Part shown: in pieces, positions 56,114 through 64,000 of the stretch | Position numbering within the stretch: position 1 is the first letter of the stretch | How the letters are laid out: every line of letters begins with the position of its first letter | Assembly (NCBI RefSeq): GCF_000340215.1 | Contig: NW_006921532.1 | Coordinates: forward strand, 3,795,126-3,859,125 | Reading direction: 5' to 3' | Source of the DNA: Pseudocercospora fijiensis CIRAD86 | Taxonomy: Eukaryota; Ascomycota; Dothideomycetes; Mycosphaerellales; Mycosphaerellaceae | Length of the DNA: 64,000 nt | Notes under the pieces: model-generated | Told to the model about the DNA's origin: nothing | The model's input: the letters and a program-made list of their open reading frames with translations, nothing else | Database searches by the model: none | Position numbers and translations under genes: made by a program

Positions 56114-58630
56114 TCAGTCTTCAATGTCATCATCTTCTAGCACAAGCTTGTCAACCCGACTTTCCATCGGAGGAAGCTTCACTCCTTCGAAGATAACAGG
56201 AGGCTTCTCTGGCCGGCGTCGTTTCCGCGGTGTCGTAGGCGCCCGGTTGGAGTCAACATCAGGCCGGTCCGTAGACCACTGCTCAACGTTTTCGGCCGCT
56301 TCACCCTCCTCCATATCTGCTTCGTTGTCGTCTCCTGGTAGTGAAATACCATCGAGGCGTGTTATTGCGGTGACTTGGTCGCATAATGAGCGCGAGAGTA
56401 ATGAAGCCTTTGGTCCACTCAAGATCTGGGCCAAATAAGGCAGCCGATCCATCAGCATCTCGTGCTTGGCCTCCTTGCTGAGTTGGGGCTGGACATCAAT
56501 ATCTTGTTTACCCCCGGCATGATTGGCCGAACTCAACGACGAATTGTTCCTCCAGCCCTCGACCCCATTGGTGGACTGAGACTTCGTGGCTCTTGATTTA
56601 GCAGCGCCAGCAGCTCCCTTATCTGCTAGTTTACGTGTCACTACATCGAGTTGCTCCTCCAGTTCTTCTCGCTTTCGCCAGAGCCTGAGCGATGCTGGGT
56701 AGAACATCTTGAATGCATCGCCTCGTCTTCCGTTAGTCGGTTCCGCACGATGGACAGGATACGGCAGGCTGAACAAGACACCTCGAACAGCCACCTGGAA
56801 CGCGAGCTCATCTTGACGCAAAGTGTCGGCCGCTGATCCAGAAAACGCTCTGGTGCCGAAGGAAATGCGATCAAGAGACATCAGATCGGCGTCTGACATA
56901 TTGTCAATGCATCCACTCATGCTGTCCAGGGTCTCTTCTGCAGACGCGCTACCACAAGACAAGACGTAATTCTCGTGCAGGGAGGCCACAAATGTAGATG
57001 TGTCCGTGCCGAGCTCATCGATCAAAGTGTCCGGATTCGTCTCGGGCATTTTGCTCCGCCGATGCTGAGGCAGCCAAGCTGGCGGTTGTGCGAGCCCACT
57101 TCGATGTTCTGGATCCGTTCGCTTATTGTAGACGACTTTGCCAACGGCGTGGAAGATTCCTAGACTGCTCTCACGATTGCTGATTAATTTCATGGCTTCT
57201 TCTTCCGCGTTCGTGAGAGGTGCCAGGCTCTTGGACAGTCTGGACGTTTTGGGCTTCGTGAAAGTGACCTTGCTTGACCACTGACCATCATCTCCACGCA
57301 CGCAAAGGAATTCCAAAGACGAGACTGCACTTCTGATATCGCCGCTTTCAGCCAGACGTTCAATAATCTGAGGGCCTGGCGTTCGGCGACGGCCGGACTT
57401 TCGAGCCTCTTTCACCACGATTGTCTCAAGTGCTTTCACCATGTATGTATGTGCGATTGGGTTGAACTCGATAATGTTGATGTACGGGTTTGTGTTGAGC
57501 TCTGGGCCTAGAAGTCGATGGGCCGTGAAACTGTCCGCTGTGGCAGTATTTGTTGATAGTAAGGTCTCGGAGATGACCATGATCATAGGAGTTGGCATCG
57601 AATCGTTCGAGACTGTCGCAGAGACGTATTGTGCCAAGGTGGAGCGAAAGGACTGCAGTGTGCTCGATGTTCTTGAGAAAGTATTTGGAAACTCTTCAAC
57701 GAGAATCGCTTGCGGTCGCTTCTTTCGATCGTTTTCCTCGCTGACCGGCGGTAGAAGATCCTTCGTATTCACATGCGAGCCGTTAGTCAATTTCAGTCCC
57801 GACAATTTGCCAGCGCGGACGACAAACTCCTCAAATCGAGCCGCGGCAGAGGTAGTGCCATCTGATTCCACAGCACCTGGATCTCGCCATTCGAGGAGCT
57901 CGATGCCTAGCTCCTGAGCAAGAAGTCGTACAGTAGTAGTCTTGCCAGTACCTGCAGGACCTTTGAGCACGAGGATCTTGTGACGCTTGCCTTTGAAAGT
58001 CGCTTCCAGCCACCCGCGAACGTCAGCTGCCTTGCGCTTGTGGACTGCCAATTCAGAGATGTCGGCGGGCGCGAATCTCTCGGTCCAGGGTCTCCCATCG
58101 TGCTTCAAATTGGACACAGTCGCCTTCTTGTCATCGTTGCTCGTTTGCCGGAATTTTTGAGTGGCTGCAGGTGGTAAGCTGGCGTCGTCCTCGAGGCTTT
58201 GAATACGACCGAATTTCCGCTTGCGAACGGCCAAAGCTGTACTTGAGCCTTGAGAGAGCGTGGTCGTCGAGGAGTCCTTACGCAATCCACCTTCGTCAGA
58301 GTCATCTTCGATAGCCTCCACTTCGTGGTGTAGAGCGGCAGCTTTGTCCAATCCGGGTGTACTTTGCGACGCTTGTTGTCGTTGTGTTGCTGCATTGAAG
58401 AAGGAATAGATTGGCTTGCCACTTTGCGTGGGAGAGTCCGTTGGGACGCCTCTCGTCTTAGACTTGCCTTTCTGTGGAGATGGCCGAGCTGTCTCCCTGC
58501 GACGTTTCGCTGGCTTCTGCGACGTGGCAGATGTTCCCACGCCGTCGTCGACCTTACCATCATCGTCGTTGCCGTCCTCGACATCTGATGACACCACCAC
58601 CGCCTTCTTGCGGACAGCTCGCCGGGCCAT
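56114..58630 (-). CDS. rad17: Checkpoint clamp loader Rad17 (Rad24 of budding yeast)
   Basis: A nuclear RFC-like ATPase that loads the 9-1-1 clamp at damaged DNA and activates the ATR checkpoint. Intronless, 838 aa. A long basic/acidic disordered N-terminus contains KPIYSFF (72-78), which looks like a degenerate PCNA/clamp-binding box. The conserved Rad17 block PWTERFAPADISELAVHKRK (181-200) follows, then Walker A GPAGTGKT (224-231), the Walker B variant ILVEEFPN typical of this family, and a helical collar. The C-terminal end is acidic (VLEDDDIED), as in other Rad17 proteins. It is divergent from an AlkB-type DNA repair gene with 239 bp between starts. Confidence 0.88.
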   Translation of the reverse strand: MARRAVRKKAVVVSSDVEDGNDDDGKVDDGVGTSATSQKPAKRRRETARPSPQKGKSKTRGVPTDSPTQSGKPIYSFFNAATQRQQASQSTPGLDKAAALHHEVEAIEDDSDEGGLRKDSSTTTLSQGSSTALAVRKRKFGRIQSLEDDASLPPAATQKFRQTSNDDKKATVSNLKHDGRPWTERFAPADISELAVHKRKAADVRGWLEATFKGKRHKILVLKGPAGTGKTTTVRLLAQELGIELLEWRDPGAVESDGTTSAAARFEEFVVRAGKLSGLKLTNGSHVNTKDLLPPVSEENDRKKRPQAILVEEFPNTFSRTSSTLQSFRSTLAQYVSATVSNDSMPTPMIMVISETLLSTNTATADSFTAHRLLGPELNTNPYINIIEFNPIAHTYMVKALETIVVKEARKSGRRRTPGPQIIERLAESGDIRSAVSSLEFLCVRGDDGQWSSKVTFTKPKTSRLSKSLAPLTNAEEEAMKLISNRESSLGIFHAVGKVVYNKRTDPEHRSGLAQPPAWLPQHRRSKMPETNPDTLIDELGTDTSTFVASLHENYVLSCGSASAEETLDSMSGCIDNMSDADLMSLDRISFGTRAFSGSAADTLRQDELAFQVAVRGVLFSLPYPVHRAEPTNGRRGDAFKMFYPASLRLWRKREELEEQLDVVTRKLADKGAAGAAKSRATKSQSTNGVEGWRNNSSLSSANHAGGKQDIDVQPQLSKEAKHEMLMDRLPYLAQILSGPKASLLSRSLCDQVTAITRLDGISLPGDDNEADMEEGEAAENVEQWSTDRPDVDSNRAPTTPRKRRRPEKPPVIFEGVKLPPMESRVDKLVLEDDDIED

Positions 58631-58869
58631 CCTGTGTGGAAACGCCTATTGCGGCGCGGGGTACAGCCTCAGTCGCATCCCCAAGACGAGAGACGAGATG
58701 TCATTTGGGCTGATAAGGATAGTGTCCATGACCCCGAGGCAGCAGGCAGGCACAGCACAGACGAGGTGCTGATGTCACGTGAGCGTGTACCAAAAGTCGC
58801 AAGCTCTGCCATGCAATCCTCTTTCGCGTCCTCCAGTGTCTTGGTCCTTTCTACAAACGTCCTCGAGAC
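58631..58869. promoter_or_regulatory. Shared divergent promoter region of rad17 and AlkB-type gene
   Basis: 239 bp separate two ATGs of DNA-damage genes transcribed in opposite directions. Co-regulation is likely from the geometry alone. A TCACGTGA palindrome occurs at 58776-58783; no other element is certain. Confidence 0.6.
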
Positions 58870-59844
58870 ATGTCCAAAAGACTCAGGACACTGGAAAACT
58901 TCTTCAGTCCGCCTCCGGTGAAAAGGGCAAAAGCAGAAAACGCTGGAAGAAACAGTGGCCAAGGACAGCATGACCCAACGCCACAAGAATACTCCAAACA
59001 CCTCACGTATCCATTCTCAGTGCCAGGATTGCCTGCCAGCCTTAGAGATGCACTCAATTTCGCGCCAGCAGAAGAAGGACGCCCCATCAATGATCAACCC
59101 GATCTGGATCTTGTCTACTACCAGCCATACATCCCGAAGGAAGTGCAACGAGATCTGTTCCAGTTCTTACGAGACGAGCTTTTCTTCTACAGAGTGAAGT
59201 ACACGATCAAGCGTGGCCCAGTCGATACTCAGATCAATACACCTCGATACACCACTGTATTTGGCATTGATGAGACGGCACGATTCAACCAAAACGGCGT
59301 GCCTGTAGATGCACTCACATCCAAGGTTTTGCCCAGAACAGCGTACAAATGCCAGCCTCGACCCATCCCTGACTGCCTAGACGTGCTTCGACAGCTTACC
59401 GAGAACGCTACGGGATGCAAATTCAACTTTTCGCTTGTGAACTACTATGCGTCCGGAGACGACAGCATTAGCTATCACAGCGACGATGAACGATTCCTCG
59501 GCGTTGATCCAGCCATCGCATCTTTCTCTCTTGGAGCAAAGCGCGACTTCTTGATGAAGCATAAACCTACCCCTGCCAAAGATGATTCTGAATCAACGCC
59601 GATGAAACTGCCGCTTGCTTCTGGCGACATGATATTAATGCGTGGGAAGACGCAGAGCAACTGGCTACATAGCATCCCAAAGAGAAAAGGCGGAGATGCT
59701 GACAAGGGCCGCATCAATATTACATTTCGCCGCGCTATGGTCAAAGGCGGCACTGAGAATTACTACCGCTACAATGTCGGCGATGGAGAAGCTTACAAAT
59801 GGGACAATGTGAATCGAGAAATGAGTGTCTGGAAGCCCAGTTGA
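58870..59844 (+). CDS. AlkB-type Fe(II)/2-oxoglutarate dioxygenase (ALKBH2/3-like DNA repair)
   Basis: Direct reversal of alkylation damage in DNA by oxidative demethylation. Intronless, 324 aa. Iron ligands H203 and D205 (YHSDDE) and H267 (WLHSIP), 2-oxoglutarate Arg in RINITFR (R281/R287), and the ALKBH2/3-like YNFSLVNYY-type strand (here FNFSLVNYYASGDDSI) are all present. The N-terminus has TLENFF at 7-12, resembling a PCNA-interacting box without its Gln, followed by a basic patch; human ALKBH2 also contacts PCNA through its N-terminus. It is divergent from rad17, fitting a damage-response pair. Confidence 0.9.
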   Translation: MSKRLRTLENFFSPPPVKRAKAENAGRNSGQGQHDPTPQEYSKHLTYPFSVPGLPASLRDALNFAPAEEGRPINDQPDLDLVYYQPYIPKEVQRDLFQFLRDELFFYRVKYTIKRGPVDTQINTPRYTTVFGIDETARFNQNGVPVDALTSKVLPRTAYKCQPRPIPDCLDVLRQLTENATGCKFNFSLVNYYASGDDSISYHSDDERFLGVDPAIASFSLGAKRDFLMKHKPTPAKDDSESTPMKLPLASGDMILMRGKTQSNWLHSIPKRKGGDADKGRINITFRRAMVKGGTENYYRYNVGDGEAYKWDNVNREMSVWKPS

Positions 59845-61938
59845 ATTCTCACGACTTTGCTCTCCTGCCCAGAGAGTGTAGAGATATATACACTATTCTC
59901 ACCAATGGAGCATTATACTTCAATGATGTGCGTGTATCTCATACGCATGGTCGATGCAGTTTAATTGGCGAGTGCACCAGAAGTGCTGCAAAATTGCCGA
60001 GAGCGATAAAATGCAACTTCGCTGCATGAGATTGCGTTTCACGGATCACACGCGTGCACAGGGGCTTGCTTGAAGATCAATCTGTACGACAGCGGTGTGT
60101 GCGACATTATTGCAAGAGATCAGCCCCAGGGGTTGGTGTCGGGTCAAGCGGTGAGAGGACCAGGTGTGCTTTGCAACAATGATCTCAATGGCACGCGAGC
60201 GGTGCCTGCTTGGGACCAGGAACCAGATTCTGGTATGCACGAGGCAACGACTAGGTGGTGCTCGGTGACAGGTCCGTTGGCGTTGGCGTCGGCGCTGAGG
60301 CAAGATTCGCAGGCGCATCTGCAGTGGCTGCAGCGCGTAACGGCATGATGCTGGGTTTGCGGAGGCGGAGGCTGCTGACGTGAGCGTGCTCCAATAAGAC
60401 GTCTGCCGCGGTCTCTGAAACTGTCGACGTGATGCTGCACTGCACAGAAGACACGCAGACACGAGAGTCACAGCAAGGTTGTTCCGACGAATGGCGGATT
60501 GTGCTGCGCTCAGGGCCGGGGGGGTTTCGGGGCGGAGCGGAGCGGAGCGGAGCGGAGCGTGAGCTTCCTCCCAGCGCGCAGTGCAACGAGCAGGCACAGG
60601 GGGATAGATGATAGATGGTGTAGAAGCACGATGTCTATCGGAAGCGCACGATGGATGCTCCGCAGCATGATCGGATGTCCGCGCGTGCTGCTTTTGCTTT
60701 TGGGTGGACGAAGCACGTGCCGGGCCCCAGCAGGAGTCGTTCTAGGCTTCTAGCGCGAGCTCGGATTAACATTGACCAGCGCAGAACTTCAGCCAGGAGC
60801 CTCTCTCCTTTTCAGCCAATCTCTGTCTTCAGCCCAAACACCCAATCAATCGCGTTTGGGCAGAGCTCGGATTCTTGCCGTCGCCTGTGAATAATCACGA
60901 GCCAACAGAGTTGATACTGCGATACAGGTACGCCATCCCCATCACCATGCGCTTTTTGACGACGGTGACGCCAACCGCGCGACCGCGACCGCGACCGCAC
61001 CGCGACCGCGATGCAGCACGACACATGGCGCATGACGTCGGGCACGAATAATGCCACGGCCATTGAGTGCGTCGCCAGAGACGATATGCTAACGTCGGTG
61101 CAGCCTTTCACGCCGCCCACACTCGACCAACACCCGCCCAGGTAAGTTGCGACACCAAAGGCATCGAGAGGCGCGCATCGCATTTTGCGCTCGAGCGGTC
61201 TGCGCAAGCAAGCGATAGCAACCGCAACAGCAAGCAACGACAACAACAACGCGCGGCAATGCGCCTTGACGCCTTCGCGTCCATCTCCATGCTGCCGCAC
61301 CTCGATTATTTCCCTCCCCTCGAGCCCAGCGTCGTTCACTGTCACATGTGGCGCAGGCTTCGTCACAAATGTTATGCGCTGGCGACCGCCTCGATTGGAT
61401 TTGATGCGCTGTCAAGCGCGGGCACTATGCAGCTCACCTCTGCCTCCCGCCGAATACTTGAAGCGCGTCACTAATGCTTGCGCCTGGTGCCTGTCTTCGA
61501 GAGTCTAGGAACTGTCGCTAATGTTTGGCCCAGTATTTAGTCTCCGTCACTGTTTCTCCGCAGCGCTGCGGTGCTGTGCCGCTGCCAGCCAGTGAGAGCT
61601 ACGAAACACCTTCGACAACATACAATCCTCGTCCCAGAGCCCTTGTTGCGCCTCAGTGCCTGCGCCGCCTCGCCGTCCCAGAGCCCATTGCATCAGGCCA
61701 GCAGTGGCGGGAGCGGACCTTCCGAGAGGTCAACTTCACGCTGCATCCGCTGCAGGGAAGCTGGAGCTGCCTCTGGTCGCATCACTGTAGTAGCCCTTCC
61801 ATGCGAAGCAGCCTTGGGCCGCCAGACAACACAGGCTGACAGCGCCTTCTCTCAGCTTAAGCTCGCCGCGCGCGCCATCGACCTGCGCCTCGCTCGACCC
61901 ACGAACCTTGATTAGCCCTTCATCCTCGAACATCCATC
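59845..61938. other. Long upstream/leader region of hap2; no protein gene seen
   Basis: 2.1 kb with (GGAGC)n at 60531-60559 and (CGCGAC)n at 60976-61011 that generate spurious Arg/Ala-rich frames on both strands. A consensus splice donor GTAAGT starts at 61142, followed by pyrimidine-rich DNA, so a spliced 5' leader of hap2 is plausible (inference). No conserved protein was recognised in any frame. Confidence 0.5.
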
Positions 61939-62967
61939 ATGGACTCATACGCGCAGTACCATCCTCAACAACCCTCTGCCTATCCACACGCCCACAACGG
62001 TCCCCAGAATCACGCTAGTCCAGTCATGCAGACTCAACCGCAGCCAAACTACGCGCAGCATCAACAGCCGCCTCAGATGGCACAGCAGCATATGATGCCT
62101 CAGATGGGCTATAATCCAGCGTATGGCATGAACACCCAGTATGGCGTTTCTCCCTCACAGGCCGCCGCCATGGCGACCGCTGCCGCCTCTGGCTATCCAG
62201 CCTACTCGATGCCAGATTCGTTGCCCGGATCCATGCCTCAAACGTCACCACGCCTAAACCAAGTCAAGACAGATGGCAGTATGCAACGGCCGAATCCGCA
62301 ATCACCCAGACAAGGCCAAATGAACATCCCGAGCACCATGGCGACACAAATGCAGATGCCCTCGGCGCAACCGATGCCTCCCCAGATGCAGCAAGGCCAG
62401 ATGGCACAGCAGCGGAGGATGTCTCACTCGGTCAACAGTCCTGCAGTGCAGAATCCAGGACAACCACCGATGGGTGCCCCACGTCCTCCAACTGCGAACC
62501 AGCAACCACAAGCTCCACCTCCGCCATCAGCCACGCACCAGCAATCTCCAGAAGTACCCGTTGCGGGTGCCAACGAAGAATCGCCACTTTACGTGAACGC
62601 GAAACAGTTCCACCGAATACTGAAGCGACGCATGGCACGACAAAAGCTAGAAGAGGCGCTCCGACTGACCTCAAAAGGTCGCAAGCCTTATCTCCACGAG
62701 TCACGCCATAACCATGCGATGCGCAGGCCGAGAGGGCCTGGAGGACGTTTCCTAACCGCAGAAGAGGTGGCGCAGATGGAAGCTAGGGAAGGCAATCTTG
62801 GTGGCGCCACCGACGCAAAAGGTGAAGACGACGGTTTCACAAATGGAACGGGAAGTGCTAAGCGGAAAGCAGACAACATGAGCAGCAGCGGCGCTAAGAA
62901 CGATACCCCAACCAAGAAAACCAAGTTGGATGAGGATGAGGACGAGGATGAGAATGAAGATGGATGA
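61939..62967 (+). CDS. hap2: CCAAT-binding factor subunit HAP2/HapB (NF-YA)
   Basis: Sequence-specific subunit of the trimeric CCAAT-binding complex. Intronless, 342 aa. The NF-YA core is at 215-275: ESPLYVNAKQFHRILKRRMARQKLE (subunit-association helix) and YLHESRHNHAMRRPRGPGGRFL (DNA-contacting part), both intact. The N-terminal 210 residues are Gln/Pro/Met-rich, a likely activation or disordered domain. The C-terminus has Lys-rich stretches followed by an acidic DEDEDEDENEDG tail. In fungi the complex governs respiration, iron and redox response. A long 5' region precedes it. Confidence 0.96.
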   Translation: MDSYAQYHPQQPSAYPHAHNGPQNHASPVMQTQPQPNYAQHQQPPQMAQQHMMPQMGYNPAYGMNTQYGVSPSQAAAMATAAASGYPAYSMPDSLPGSMPQTSPRLNQVKTDGSMQRPNPQSPRQGQMNIPSTMATQMQMPSAQPMPPQMQQGQMAQQRRMSHSVNSPAVQNPGQPPMGAPRPPTANQQPQAPPPPSATHQQSPEVPVAGANEESPLYVNAKQFHRILKRRMARQKLEEALRLTSKGRKPYLHESRHNHAMRRPRGPGGRFLTAEEVAQMEAREGNLGGATDAKGEDDGFTNGTGSAKRKADNMSSSGAKNDTPTKKTKLDEDEDEDENEDG

Positions 62968-63679
62968 GCTACCATCCAATTCGTGCTTCGATTCGTGTTA
63001 GGCCAGTTGTCGCGACGAACGTGGAAGACGATACTCGCAAATATGAGCATCGCATAGACTTGCGGCTTGGGATTTTTTCTTTTGTATGCATCTGGACAGA
63101 TGGCCAACGGAACAGACAGGGAGGAAGACTGGAATTCGGAATACCCTCGCGCAAGTGATCATTTTGTGTTGATGATGTTACGCAGCGTCACTGGATCAGT
63201 CTGAATGTTTCATCGAATAGGCAGGAAGGTGGAGGAGTATCATGCTCGCGCAACAGGCGTTTACGGGAAGGAGTATACCCCTGTGCATCACAAAGTCGAT
63301 TTCTCCGTCTGAACAAAGACGAATTTTGCAGGTGTATCAGTGCCATCGATATAGGAGAACAGAATGAACGGGCTCTTGAGTTTGACTGTGTCATGCTCGG
63401 AAAGAAGAATCTGGCTTCAGATATCTAATATGATCATGCGAAAGGCTGTAAATGACGAGCAGGCGAGGCAGATCTCAACACTGGGTCATGACGACTTGCC
63501 TTCTATTCTTTGATCAAAGCCCGAGTATCGTTGTCGCTGTGTATTGAGATTGGTGTTGATACGAAGGTCACATTGAGCGTGATTGGACGGACTTTACACA
63601 CCTCCGAACTGCTCCGCATGCTGCCACCTCACGTCCAACCTGTATCTCCCACAAGCAATCTTTCAAAGCCCCCAAAAAA
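62968..63679. other. Intergenic 0.7 kb; no gene seen
   Basis: 3' flank of hap2 and promoter of the next gene. An A-run (AAAAAAA) directly precedes the ATG at 63680. Confidence 0.4.
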
Positions 63680-64000
63680 ATGATCTGCCAAAGGTGCCTA
63701 CGACAGCTGGCAAAGCGTAATGGCGTATCGTCAGTTAAAAGCGCCCGGAACTTCTCACATTCGACGGTGTCGCGATCACAAGCAGTATCCGCGCAGGAGA
63801 CCACAGCAACGAATCCTCGTCCAAACGACAAGCCGGCCGCAACATCTACGTCTGCAGCACAACCTTTCAGCACACCTCTTACCCCCTCCGCCACCAAACC
63901 AAAGAAAAGCAAACAGCCCGCTCGCATCGCATCGAGCGTGCCCGCCGGAACAGTCTTGAAAGGCCTGAATTTCATGAAAAACAAACAAGATCCCATCGCG
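63680..64000 (+). CDS. MRPL37: Mitochondrial large ribosomal subunit protein mL54 (MRPL37), 5' part
   Basis: The frame is open from ATG 63680 to the window edge (107 codons), so the gene is cut off. The N-terminus MICQRCLRQLAKRNG is rich in Arg/Lys and lacks acids, a typical mitochondrial presequence. A Ser/Thr/Pro/Ala-rich linker follows, then KKSKQPARIASSVPAGTVLK and GLNFMKNKQDPIA. The PAGTxLKGLNxxKxxxDPxAL stretch is the conserved core of mL54, expected to continue with a YPxWLW motif beyond the edge. No intron is seen in this part. Confidence 0.85.
   Translation, partial: MICQRCLRQLAKRNGVSSVKSARNFSHSTVSRSQAVSAQETTATNPRPNDKPAATSTSAAQPFSTPLTPSATKPKKSKQPARIASSVPAGTVLKGLNFMKNKQDPIA

Noticed and set aside
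60046..61420. Arg/Ala-rich open frames on both strands upstream of hap2
   Set aside because: They are driven by GC-rich simple repeats, overlap each other and have no conserved motif or start context.

Overview
The window is nuclear DNA of a filamentous ascomycete, most likely a Dothideomycete (inference). Genes have short introns of about 50-75 bp with GTRNGT-type donors, the encoded proteins are typically fungal (Dicer-2, HAP2, Rad17, CIA30, pectin methylesterase), and repeats carry RIP (repeat-induced point mutation). RIP here is strongly CpA-directed: repeat blocks almost lack CA/TG, are full of TA, and keep CpG. For example, bases 42961-43020 hold 13 TA and no CA or TG.

Layout. 61-3002: RIP-inactivated Tc1-like transposon. 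3180-29900: gene-rich arm with dcl2 (+), an MFS drug/polyamine-type exporter (-), an MFS sugar transporter (-), a secreted single-pass membrane protein (-), a small Cys-rich secreted protein (+), an aldo/keto reductase (-), a GH13 isomaltase-type glucosidase (+), an F-box protein (+), a CIA30-domain protein with a C-terminal membrane segment (-) and an AP-1-like bZIP factor (-). 29950-46260: RIP-degraded compartment with a Fot1/pogo-like element with 49-bp inverted repeats, a large element with a TNP2-like transposase relic, a 2.3-kb unmutated but gene-free island, and a second Tc1-like element with intact TIRs and TA target duplication. 47003-64000: gene-rich arm with pectin methylesterase (+), a DHCR24-like flavoenzyme (-), the divergent pair cct4(-)/rpt1(+), a protein with eight Cys at strictly alternating positions (+), the divergent DNA-damage pair rad17(-)/AlkB-type dioxygenase(+), the CCAAT-binding subunit HAP2 (+) and the 5' part of mitoribosomal mL54/MRPL37 (+).

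Functional themes are genome defence (dcl2 next to a RIPed transposon), sugar and pectin use (sugar transporter, isomaltase, pectinesterase), protein quality control (CCT chaperonin and 26S proteasome sharing a promoter region) and DNA damage response (Rad17 and AlkB sharing a promoter region). There is no evidence for a secondary-metabolite cluster. The least conventional points are the two DD34E Tc1-like elements that each carry a convergent accessory ORF, the alternating-Cys protein, the tail-anchored CIA30 protein, and a phase break at the first intron of the sugar transporter. All splice models and alignments were made by eye.
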